NCBI GenBank assembly: GCA_009731375.1
Contig: BJOX01000021.1
Coordinates: 733,407 to 797,406 of the forward strand
Length of the DNA stretch: 64,000 nucleotides
Origin: Paulinella micropora
Lineage: Eukaryota; Cercozoa; Imbricatea; Euglyphida
Direction of reading: 5' to 3'
In this document: in pieces, positions 26,400 to 35,370 of the stretch
How positions within the stretch are numbered: position 1 is the stretch's first letter
How the letters are laid out: every line of letters begins with the position of its first letter
Notes under the pieces: model-generated
Seen by the model: only the letters and a program-made list of their open reading frames with translations
Database searches by the model: none
What the model was told of the DNA's origin: nothing
Translations under genes and position numbers: made by a program

Positions 26400-29300
26400 A
26401 TGATGGATTACACACAACCTCTGGCAGTCGAAGAATTTTGCAAGCGCGCATACGAAGAGACGGGGCTTCCGGACGAGCAGAAGCCTAGATTGCTTGACTA
26501 CATCTTCGGCAAACAGTACAGCCAGGATTTGAAAGAACCCCCGCGATCTTACAAAGAAACCATTGTGCGAATCGAGGCAGAAAGGCTGGAGCGGTTGTCG
26601 AAAGCCAAGCCCAAGCCGTTTCCTGCTAAAGCGCAGGTACTGCTTGCAAACGCCAAACAAGCGCTTGCAGAAAAGCGTTACAACGAGGCAGTCAAAATGC
26701 TCCTGGCGGAACCGGTGGTCTTCTGCGGAGAGGCTTTATACCTTATCGGAAATTGTTTGGAGTCAGGGGAGGGCGTCCCTGCTGATGACCTCGATTTCGC
26801 TCACTTGTACTGGGCGTCGGCTGTCCAGGCTTCTTTTCCATTTAGTCCAGCTGACTCCTGGCATTTGGATGTGCTGTCGAAACTTGTCAAACGCGGGGAC
26901 CCCAGCTGGAAAACAAACCCAAAGTCGTTCCCCGAGTGTCTCTCTAATGGAGTTTCGTGGTTCCAAAATTTGTGGAAAAAGCTGAAGACGGAGTCAAACC
27001 AAGCCTCTTCTTTGACCCTGGACAAGAAGAGCGTCTTGGCCGGCGGCGCAGAGCTCCCGCAGGTCACAACCGAATCGGTCTCGAACCCTCCTCCTCCCCC
27101 GATCACACCAAGCGCAGAGCCAAACCTGGAGCTCACCAGGCTTGTCCTTGAAGAAGAAGAAAGACGCTTGTGGGGAGCCCTGCAGTCTAGGCCGCGAGAG
27201 CTTCGGGGCTTTGGGGAGCCCGAACTTGCCCAGGCCAAGAACTTACTTGAGAAAGGCCTGAATGAGGAAAATGAAAAGCTTGCAATGGAACTACTGCGTC
27301 GTGAGCCAGCACTTTGGCACGCGGAGGCCTGGCACCTTGTAGCCTGCTGCGTATCTACGGGCCGGGGCGTGCGCAATAGCGACCTCAGAATTGCTTTTTT
27401 GTATTACACGTACGTCCTCAAGTTTGCGGGGCAGGGCGCCGAGCGCAGCTTTTTTTACCTTGACAGCTTGTGGCACGTTGTGGAGTACCTGGAAGGGCCA
27501 GATGCCGCCAAGATAAGCCTTGAGATTTTCAAAATAAACATTGACCCTGGCTTTCACTTTAGGAAGCTCTTGAGCTTGATGCACGGGGTACAGTCCCAGC
27601 ACCAGCAGCAGCTCCTCGAGCGCAGCCGCCAAGCTCCTGCTACCTCTCTGTTGTCCAAACTTGCCTGGAGAGAAATGTGGCCTACCCAAACTTTAAGCAA
27701 CTTCAGCATTAGGCCCATGCAACTCAGCGTCCGCATGCAGCGTTTTGCGCAGTCGCTTAGGGACAAGCCACTGATTGAAATTCTCATCTGCAAGGATCAG
27801 ATAAAAGCCTTTTTTTGCATGGCGCCAACCAAGTACTTCTGGCTTGACCTTCGCGACGTGCTAAGGCGCTGGTGGCTAGTTCGGACGGATGCTCACGCAG
27901 TAGTGAGGGTTGTTCTGCCTAGACAACTGCTGGATGGCGCCCCTGCCAAAGTTGAACAAATACGAGTCCTCAAGGTACAGCAGTTACGCAGCGAATACGA
28001 GCACGGCGGCTTAGAGCTAGTCCCCCGAAAGTGGGCGTCGGATTACACGAAAAAAGAACAAAACTTGTTCAAGATCTGGGAAAAAAATTGCACCAGCTCC
28101 TTACGCGACCAAGAGATAGAGAGTTTTCTTTTCCCTGCGAAATCAACGCCTAGCATTTCACCAAGAATCATGCAGCCATCCTCGCAGCAGCTTCCCGAGT
28201 GGAGCACCTTGATTCGAGCCTCTTTTCAACAGCAGGACGGGGAACGTTTTATAAATTGGCTTGCACGCAATATGCATTGCCCACAGGAGCCTGGATCGCA
28301 GCTGTGGGTTTGCTTGGAGGGACAGCTGTCATTGCTGCTGCGCCAGGTTCTCATGGCCTTTTTCAAGGTTCTGGGTAATGAGCACATTGTGATCTTTCGG
28401 GATGTTTACGAACACAAGTTAAGAAACAAACTGGAAGAGCTCCAGGCGTGCAAAATCGCTGTCCTGGATGGATGTCCGCGACGAGCAGATGACACTATCC
28501 AGTGGAAAAACCTGTTCCGTTGTCTTGCGAACCCAACTCGAAAATTCTCTGGCCGCAAAAACAATACTGAAACGCCAATTCTGTTACGCAATAGGAGCCA
28601 CGTATTATTGTTGCCCGACCAGCAGGGTCAAACGCCGTGGACAGCGACACAGCTGCGCGCGAAAGGTGTGACGGCTACAACTTTGCGTCTTGCGGCGACC
28701 GCATCAGCAGTGGAACCTCCTATCAACGTGCCTTCAGCTGAAGATTTCGTACGCTACCTGCAGACCTACCAACCGGAGACACTAGACCCCCTGCCATCAG
28801 CGGCCGAGCAAGAGAATGCATTTGTTAGGTTTGTGCCAGAGTTCTGCAGGCTGGTCGTAACGCAGGAGACACTTCCAAGTTTGGAAACAAAAAGTAAAAC
28901 AGAGGTTCCCCATGTTTTCCCCATTAAGATGGGAAAAAATAAGGGCTTTTATGCAATCCGACACAGTAATATCATTGCTAGCTTCGAAAGCTTCCTTGGC
29001 CTTGCTAGAGGAGAATTAGGAAATACGGGCAAAGAGAGGTTCTGGGCTAGTATGAAACAACGTTTCCCGCGGCTGGACCTCACCAACAAGATGCAGATTA
29101 GTATATACTCAGCACTTGGGAGAACCGGGCCCCAAGCAAAAGGCATTCTTTTCCCATATACCGCGGCTGAGCTGTATTCACAGGATACTGGCGAGGCTCA
29201 GCCTCATAACAGGAAGAGAAAGTTGAAAAGAAAGTTAAGAGAATATACGACAGAGGAGGCTATATTGAAATCGCCGACAGCCGTACAAGACGAGCGTCGT

Positions 29301-29468
29301 AAAAAGAAAAGGCTTCGTGGGCGAGAAGAGAAGGAACGTTCAAGACGTCGCAAAGAAAAGAAACATCGACGAAAGAAGGATCGCATCGAGGGCCTGCGAG
29401 GGCTGCCAGTAGCACCTCGCATCGAACAGGCGCCTTTATCGGAAGCTTCCTCTGCCTTGCAAATGTAG
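26400..29468 (+). CDS. HNH-core family protein with Sel1-like repeats in place of HNH (1022 aa)
   Basis: The ATG at 26400 is preferred over an upstream TTG. The N-terminal ~370 residues carry two Sel1/TPR-like repeats (EALYLIGNCLESGEGVPADD, and AEAWHLVACCVSTGRGVRNS) separated by a variable Pro/Glu linker. The shared core then runs from about residue 380 (DPGFHFRKLLSLMHG, SRQAPATSLLSKLAW, APTKYFWLDLRDVLRRWW, KIAVLDGCPRRADD) to HGLLFPY-type residues (AKGILFPYTAAEL), followed by a basic Lys/Arg-rich tail (~residues 935-1000). No HNH motif is visible. Sel1 repeats are protein-protein interaction modules, so this member may be regulatory or may rely on a partner for catalysis. Confidence 0.75.
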   Translation: MMDYTQPLAVEEFCKRAYEETGLPDEQKPRLLDYIFGKQYSQDLKEPPRSYKETIVRIEAERLERLSKAKPKPFPAKAQVLLANAKQALAEKRYNEAVKMLLAEPVVFCGEALYLIGNCLESGEGVPADDLDFAHLYWASAVQASFPFSPADSWHLDVLSKLVKRGDPSWKTNPKSFPECLSNGVSWFQNLWKKLKTESNQASSLTLDKKSVLAGGAELPQVTTESVSNPPPPPITPSAEPNLELTRLVLEEEERRLWGALQSRPRELRGFGEPELAQAKNLLEKGLNEENEKLAMELLRREPALWHAEAWHLVACCVSTGRGVRNSDLRIAFLYYTYVLKFAGQGAERSFFYLDSLWHVVEYLEGPDAAKISLEIFKINIDPGFHFRKLLSLMHGVQSQHQQQLLERSRQAPATSLLSKLAWREMWPTQTLSNFSIRPMQLSVRMQRFAQSLRDKPLIEILICKDQIKAFFCMAPTKYFWLDLRDVLRRWWLVRTDAHAVVRVVLPRQLLDGAPAKVEQIRVLKVQQLRSEYEHGGLELVPRKWASDYTKKEQNLFKIWEKNCTSSLRDQEIESFLFPAKSTPSISPRIMQPSSQQLPEWSTLIRASFQQQDGERFINWLARNMHCPQEPGSQLWVCLEGQLSLLLRQVLMAFFKVLGNEHIVIFRDVYEHKLRNKLEELQACKIAVLDGCPRRADDTIQWKNLFRCLANPTRKFSGRKNNTETPILLRNRSHVLLLPDQQGQTPWTATQLRAKGVTATTLRLAATASAVEPPINVPSAEDFVRYLQTYQPETLDPLPSAAEQENAFVRFVPEFCRLVVTQETLPSLETKSKTEVPHVFPIKMGKNKGFYAIRHSNIIASFESFLGLARGELGNTGKERFWASMKQRFPRLDLTNKMQISIYSALGRTGPQAKGILFPYTAAELYSQDTGEAQPHNRKRKLKRKLREYTTEEAILKSPTAVQDERRKKKRLRGREEKERSRRRKEKKHRRKKDRIEGLRGLPVAPRIEQAPLSEASSALQM

Positions 29469-29499
29469 TTTTCTTTGGGGATACTGTTTACTTGGTGTT

Positions 29500-29999
29500 T
29501 CCAAACTTTAGCAAAGGTGGGGGAAAAGTGTGTACTTATCCTACGTAACAGTAATACTATTACGCAGAGAAAAGCTTTAGAGTTTTTCTTTTTCTGTACA
29601 CGTTTCCGGAACGGGTGAGGGTGGACCGGGGGGGGGGGGGGGGGGGGGGGGNNNNNNNNNNNNNNNNNNCAAAGAGACAAAGGCTTCATGAGAAAAAGGA
29701 AAGAGGAAAGGGGAGGGGGGGGGCGCTCTTTCCCTCCACTTCCCCTAGCAAAGTCCTCTCTCTCCCAACTGTGCGTGGAAACAGCTCTTATCTAAAAGAC
29801 ACAGGGACCAAAAAGACCCAAAGCATTACTAATTAAAAGGTATGTCTTTTTGGCGGAATTCCTTGCCCCCGACATAGTACTTTCGCCGTGTAAACCGTCT
29901 TCGTAATAGCGTTGTGTCCCCATTTGATTAAAATTTTTTATGTTGTCTAAGACTTTGTCGAGCTATTAAAACATATTTTAATAATGAAAAGAACCGAAC
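29500..29999. repeat. Intergenic: poly-G/gap, shared 3' segment
   Basis: Poly-G and Ns at 29652-29669. A segment at 29897-29998 (GTAAACCGTCTTC ... AGCTATTAAAACATATTTTA) recurs at 39268-39375, 45364-45475, 55098-55207 and 63655-63736. The stretch 29837-29875 reappears at 61706-61745. No gene seen. Confidence 0.7.
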
Positions 30000-30005
30000 A
30001 GATCC

Positions 30006-30050
30006 GGGGGGCAAACCCCCCGAGCCCCCCCTTGCTATCCTTTCAGCCCT
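30006..30050. repeat. Double-hairpin element, truncated
   Basis: GGGGGG CAAA CCCCCC at 30006-30021, followed by the spacer and half of hairpin 1 (CAGCCCT), next to the shared A/T-rich 3' segment. Confidence 0.75.
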
Positions 30051-30619
30051 GGTGTTGCGCAGCTCGGTCAGCTCCCGCCTCTGTCTTTGCACAGATCCAC
30101 GCAGGCATTGAGCAGCTGCAACCTATTGCTTGTCAAACAATACAGGATGGGCCCGTAGCGCCTCGCCGCCGGCCAGCTTAGGCGAAGCGGTAGCTAAGCC
30201 AGGCTTCATTCACGGGTTTGTCAGGAAGGGCAGTGCGCGCAGTCTTTGTCTTTTCGCATGCGTACTGCCAAAGGCGACCTGAGCCTGTACTGCGCGTACC
30301 CCGGTGCAGGCCGATGGGCTCGATGAAGAAGCGTGGGAAAGCCGCGCGGGAGGGGGGTGGGGGCCGCGTTTTTTTTTAACAACAATTAAAAAATTACTTT
30401 TTTGAGGCTCGTGTGCCCCGAGATTTCACCTGTCTCCTAGTGAATCGTCTGAGCTTGCGGCGACTAGCTCTGAATCGCCAAGAAATTTGTTTACAGCCTT
30501 TTTTAAGCATCTGTCCAACCTTGCATCAACAGACGAATATTAGGCTGCCCGCCCTCAAGAAGCTTCTGCTTCATGCCATGCAAGATTTCTAGAAACCCAA
30601 ATAAAATGAATCAACTATT

Positions 30620-31560
30620 GTTATCTCCCTCAAACTTTAAAAACAAAAAGGATCGCTAGACCAGCCCTTGGGGCGGCCGGGGCCAGGGGCAGGAGCGCGT
30701 ATGAAGGGAGCAGAAGAGAACCCAGCTCCAGCCGCCCAAGGGGTGCTCCAGCGCCCTTTTTTTGCCAAATTTTTTCTTGCCAAATCATACACTCATTTTT
30801 TTCAGATATTTTTTTTCCGTGCACTTGCGGGGGGGGGGGGGGTTTTAATTTAAAACCCCCTTTCTCCCCGGGCAACCCCCGGGGGAGCTTTTTCCCCGGG
30901 GATTTTCCTGCCCCGGGGAAAGTTTTCCCCGGGGACCTCCCTTCCCTGAAAAAGTGCACTGAAAAAAAAAGATCTGAAAAAAATGAGTATATGATTTGGA
31001 GCGCTAAAAATAACAAGCGAAAAGGGCGCTGGAGCACCTTTTTGCGCGGCGGAGCAGGCCCTCCTTGGGGGCGCATGCGGAAGGGGCAGAAGAGACCCCC
31101 AGCTCCAGCCGCCCAAGGGGTGCTCCAGCGCCCCTTTTTTCTTGCCAAATTTTTTTTGCCAAATCATACACTCATTTTTTTCAGATCTTTTTTTTTCCGT
31201 GCACTTGCGGGGGGGGGGGGGGTTTTAATTTAAAACCCCTTTCTCCCCGGGGAACCCCCGGGGAAGCTTTGTCCCCCGGGGATTTTGCTGCCTCCCGGGG
31301 AATTTTTTCTCCGGGGACCTCCCTTCCCCAAAAAAGTGCACTGAAAAAAAAAGATCTGAAAAAAATGGGTACATGATTTGGAGCGCTAAAAATAACAAGA
31401 AAAAAAGGGGCGCTGGAGCACCCCTTGGGTGGCTAGAGCTAGGGTCTCTTCTGCTCCTCCCGCACGCGCTTCCAGGGATTACCTGCTCCGGCCGCCCCCA
31501 AGGCTGCTCCAGCGCCATTATTTTCTGTGTTTTCAGCGCTCCAAGGGGGATGTGTGCTGC
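30620..31560. repeat. Foldback-like array, second subfamily (period ~380 bp)
   Basis: Two units, anchored by GCACTTGCGG at 30821 and 31201, with palindrome arms AAATCATACACTCATTTTTT and its complement and a TTTAATTTAAA centre. Ends in the CTGCTCCAGCGCC block and TCGGCTGACATGAAA. Related to the 375-bp array in arm sequence but with a different centre. Confidence 0.85.
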
Positions 31561-31732
31561 TGGCAGGCGACCATCGGCTGACATGAAAGCGTCTTCTTAA
31601 TAGCGTTGTGCCCTCATTTGAATAAATTCTTTTTTTTATTTTGTCTAATACTTTGTCTGTCTGTCCCCTCAAAGCACGGCTACTTTATTAATTTCAATCA
31701 AGAAAAAAATTGAGAACGGTTCTCTTTTATTT

Positions 31733-32110
31733 GTGTCCGCGGACCACTTAGATGATGTGCGGGCTGCCCGTTGCTTCTTCGGCCCGGCTGTGTGCGTTTG
31801 GTTGCTACTTGCTCAAAGCATTCCAACGCAAGGCATGTTTCTCGCCGCGCGCGGACAAGCGCAACCAACGGAGTTTGTCTGCCCCTGTCTTGCACACGTA
31901 GAGCCCCCGCCCTAGCCAGGAGGCCGCCTTATTGAACCTCCCCTCTGGATCGGCGGTTCCTCCGCACAGCCCGCAGCTGGGGCCCGCGCAACTAAGCTAT
32001 TGTCTCCGTAATTTTTGCCATTCGAACATATCTTCCCAAACTTTGTTGTCCTTGGCCGCCGCGTAGCTTGTGCCGCCAGGGCGCCAAGCTCATGCAATTA
32101 ATCGGGGAAC
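31733..32110. other. Mosaic of duplicated gene fragments
   Basis: 31741-31830 matches 40358-40440 (the fragment encoding GLVRQGTAEYEQVASERTQ) with several changes, and 32050-32090 matches 47204-47240 (GTAGCTTGTGCCGCCAGGGCGCC). Neither piece keeps an open gene. A poly-G/poly-C palindrome (32183-32207) and an A/T tract follow before the next gene. Confidence 0.55.
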
Positions 32111-32291
32111 GCCCGCTCGCCCCCCCTTCTCGCCCCGCGCCCTTTTCCTTCAAATTTGTCCTCCCCCTTTCCCTTTCCCGGGAGGGGGGGGGGGCGCCCC
32201 TCCCCCTGCACTGACACATTCTTACATTTTTTTTTTACCCCCTCGCGCCTCACCCCCCATCTCCCTCCGCCTCTGCTTTCTGTAGCACAGG

Positions 32292-34526
32292 ATGGAAGAC
32301 ACCGAGCGTCGCCTAGAGACCCTCGCGCAGATGAGCGGCGAGGAATGCTTGCTGCGGTTGCTGCAAAGACCCTTGGTCACGATAGAGCAAGCTCGAGAAA
32401 TTATTTACAAGTTTTTCAAGGCCGAGGCAAGCGAGAACTTCTGGCAAGACCTGCGTGACATGATGGCGCGATGGTGGTTAGCAAAGACTGAGACACACGC
32501 GGCAGTGAGGGTCGTTGCGCCAAGAAAAGTGCTGTTAGGTGAGCCCATCCCCGTGGAGTACACACAGGTCCTCAAACTTTACCACCTGCGACAGACTTTC
32601 AGACCCGACAAAATGGAGCTGGTGCCGTGCCACTGGGCATCGCTCTACACCAAAGAACGAAACCTCTTCAAGCTTTGGGAGACTCATTGCGTCAAAGCTC
32701 TACCGGAGCAGGACTTGGGGACTTTGCTCGTACCTAGGAAACTCCCGACTAGTGACAGCGGCACGGCCGATTGCAGTCCAGCCCCGGTGCTGGACTGGGC
32801 AGACAGGATTCGGAGCTGCTTCGAACCACCCGACGGAAGCTTTTTTGTCGGCTGGCTCTCGCTCCTGCTTGGCCTCTCACGCCCCTCACAAGAGGCTCCT
32901 GTGAGGTCGTGGGTATGCCTTACGGGTACGGTTCCCCTTCTGCTTAAGCAGATCCTACGCGCAGTTTGCCAGGCATTGGGCGATGAACACGTTTGGGTTC
33001 TTCGTGACGAGGACGTGAACCAGCCGCCTTGCCTACAACACGGCTTGCTGACTGTGATAGATGGTATTTCTAGGCCTGCGCACACGGGTGGCCAACTCAA
33101 AGAACTCTTGGAACTCTTGTTCTTGGACCAAAGACAGCTCGCTAAAAAGACAGCTATTTACCAACGGAATCAGAGCCAGGTGCTGGTGTTGCCAGCCGCA
33201 AGCGGGCGGCCATTGTGGTCGGCGGAACAGCTCATGTGGCTTGGAGTCTCCACGACAACGCCCCTAAGGCTCGCTGTTGTCGCACCGCCTGCCTTGGCAG
33301 AGGTGCCTGTACCGCAGGCGCTCGTTCGGCATTTGCGCGCCGTTGTGCCCGTGAACCCCCGCCTAGCAAGCTTCGACCTCTCGGGCGGGTTAGGGGCTTG
33401 GGAGCAGGACTTCCGCAGGTCCGTCGTCATGCAACACAGTTTACCGAGTTCGGCTGAAACCAGGGTAGCCGCGCCCTACCGAGTTCTGTGCCTCCTACAA
33501 GGAAAACACAAGGGAATGTTTGCAATGCGACCTCAGGATCTCGTGGCAAGCTTTGCGCAGAGCCTGGGGGTTTGCCAGGAGGAAATGACCCAAGCTGCCA
33601 CGGAGTGCTTTTGGCGACGTTTTCAAGCGACGTTTCCGAGGGTAAATCTGGCCCATAAAGGCAGGCAGAATATGTATGACGAGAACGGAAAGCCTGCAAA
33701 AGGCTTGTTGTTCCCTTATAAAACACACGAACTGCTGCCCCAGCTAGGCGGCGAAACGCCCCTTAGGAAAGAGCGGAAGAAGAAAAAAAAACAAAAAAAT
33801 AAAAAAGATTCAGCAAAGCCTGAAGAAGCGCCAGGAAGCGACGAGGAGTTGCAGCGCGGAGGAGGCAAGACATGCAAGACAAAGTTAAAACGAGTGCGCG
33901 GCCCGAAAGAAGAAGAAGAAGAAGAAGCAGTGGAAAGAAGAAGAAAAAAAAAGAAACGCAGACAAGAGAAATCTGTGACAAGGCGCCCCGAAGAAGCAGC
34001 AGAAACAACGATATTACCTGAGCAGAGTCTTGTGCCCCCCTCGGACTTGCACAGCTGGGAAGAACAAGACATATTCCATCCGGCGGGTAAGCGCGTTCTT
34101 CAAGCGATCCTTACCAGAATGAATGCGCTTTACCAAGAGTCAGAGGTTAGAGTCACGCCAGTCTATCTGGGCTTTGTTGAGCCGCTCAAGAATGTTAAGC
34201 GCTACATGTCGCGCGACCAGGTGCGACAATGGGTGAAGGAGAACAGAAAGCACCACTCGCTGAGGGACTACTTCGACGCCGAGGGGCGACGCAAATTGGC
34301 TTGGCACGTGGACCACATCATACCGGTCTCTGTTGGGGGCCTAGACCACCCTCGCAATTACGCCATCATGCCTCAGGTGTTCAACGCCGAGTTTAGCGGG
34401 TGGTGGACCGCCGCCAAGGCTCAGTATATCTCCACGATGGCCGCACGCAAGGCACTCTTGTTTGCAAGGTACGTCCGGAAGAAGTCCCTCCGCGACACAA
34501 ATTTAGATGACCTGGAGCCCTGGTGA
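32292..34526 (+). CDS. HNH-core family protein, HNH at the C-terminus (744 aa)
   Basis: The ATG is at 32292. The shared core occupies residues ~30-480 (FWQDLRDMMARWWLAKTETHAAVR, LVPCHWASLYTKERNLFKLWE, GLLFPYKTHELL). A long Lys/Glu/Arg linker follows (residues ~490-570). A ~110-residue HNH module comes last (residues ~600-735) with HVDH at 672-675, GGLDHPRNY and VFNAEF. The module is homologous to residues ~30-145 of the 787-aa protein, down to VYLG before it and AARKA after it. So the same parts are used in swapped order. Nuclease activity is likely by motif; target and role are unknown. The 3' end overlaps the start of a ~310-bp segment repeated at 54660-55004. Confidence 0.78.
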   Translation: MEDTERRLETLAQMSGEECLLRLLQRPLVTIEQAREIIYKFFKAEASENFWQDLRDMMARWWLAKTETHAAVRVVAPRKVLLGEPIPVEYTQVLKLYHLRQTFRPDKMELVPCHWASLYTKERNLFKLWETHCVKALPEQDLGTLLVPRKLPTSDSGTADCSPAPVLDWADRIRSCFEPPDGSFFVGWLSLLLGLSRPSQEAPVRSWVCLTGTVPLLLKQILRAVCQALGDEHVWVLRDEDVNQPPCLQHGLLTVIDGISRPAHTGGQLKELLELLFLDQRQLAKKTAIYQRNQSQVLVLPAASGRPLWSAEQLMWLGVSTTTPLRLAVVAPPALAEVPVPQALVRHLRAVVPVNPRLASFDLSGGLGAWEQDFRRSVVMQHSLPSSAETRVAAPYRVLCLLQGKHKGMFAMRPQDLVASFAQSLGVCQEEMTQAATECFWRRFQATFPRVNLAHKGRQNMYDENGKPAKGLLFPYKTHELLPQLGGETPLRKERKKKKKQKNKKDSAKPEEAPGSDEELQRGGGKTCKTKLKRVRGPKEEEEEEAVERRRKKKKRRQEKSVTRRPEEAAETTILPEQSLVPPSDLHSWEEQDIFHPAGKRVLQAILTRMNALYQESEVRVTPVYLGFVEPLKNVKRYMSRDQVRQWVKENRKHHSLRDYFDAEGRRKLAWHVDHIIPVSVGGLDHPRNYAIMPQVFNAEFSGWWTAAKAQYISTMAARKALLFARYVRKKSLRDTNLDDLEPW

Positions 34527-34836
34527 AGAGAAATAGGGGGGGGGGGTGGGGATTCTTCTTTGTGCCTTTAGACGACTCCTTTGTTCCTTCGCTTAAAGTT
34601 GCTAACATTGAACGCCGCGCAGCCAGCCGCCCGCAGGAGACAGCACCGTCCCCCGGCACCCTTTCGAAAAGCCCCCGGGGCCGACCACAAAAGACAGCAA
34701 TTTACCAAACGGGATCAGAGCCACGGGTATAACACATAGTCTGCGCGCCCCTTCCCCTAAACAGTGTTGCAGAAAAAACGGTTTTTGCGAGAAATCTTTT
34801 TTGGCGAGCAAGTTAGGAAGGGAGAGTAAAAACCTN
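34527..34836 (+). repeat. 310-bp segmental duplication, copy 1
   Basis: Nearly identical to 54695-55004. It includes a short relic (34694-34732) resembling coding bases 33147-33185 of the HNH-core gene and ends at GGGAGAGTAAAAACCT before a 10-N gap (34836-34845). Confidence 0.85.
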
Positions 34837-34859
34837 NNNNNNNNNGGGGGGGGGGGGGG

Positions 34860-35090
34860 GGGGGTTAGCTCATCTGGTTTCTCTTCCAAAAGGCGAACAA
34901 AAACACAGTCCATTTTGCTCATGCTGGTCTTGTTGGCAGCCGTAGCGGCAATCCGGGTGCCACTCCTTTTTTTGCTCTGGCAAAACAAGAATGGATTTTC
35001 AGTAGCTGCTTTAGTTCCGAACATCGTTTATATCCTCAGTCTCTCCCCTGCCTTGAATAACAGGTCCTCTTATAAAGAATGTCGTGCATG
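34860..35090 (+). pseudogene. N-terminal fragment of the membrane coiled-coil gene
   Basis: Encodes MLVLLAAVAAIRVPLLFLLW and a short stretch after it, matching the start of the gene at 37833 including its upstream TCTTCCAAAAGGC region. It then diverges, and the coiled-coil body is missing. Confidence 0.7.
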
Positions 35091-35187
35091 AAATCAGCGT
35101 TTTAGAGAGTCACTGTCGTCGAAATCTTTAATCGCCACATGGCGGCAGCTCATGCAAAATCGATAGGCCTAGAACTAGCAAGAGACA

Positions 35188-35370
35188 GATTGGATTGAAA
35201 TCTTAGAGAGGCGAACCCCTCCAGAGATTCCTACAGCTGGAAGGGAGAAAGGGCAGCACGCGGCACATCCCCCTCCCTTCTCAGAGGCCCCAATCGAAGC
35301 AAAGCAACCAAAACCCGACTTGACGCCAGGTTTTGTTGCGAGTTTTCTGGACGACCTAAATAAAGCTAAG
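35188..35370 (-). ncRNA. Candidate Fanzor guide RNA, copy B
   Basis: Aligned with copy A over its whole length. The stop-proximal hairpin is 35308-35317 with 35327-35336; one pair is changed from G-C in copy A to A-T here, keeping the pair, while two others become mismatched. The terminal stem with a UUCG loop is 35206-35221 (GAGGGG UUCG CCUCUC on the minus strand). Confidence 0.55.
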
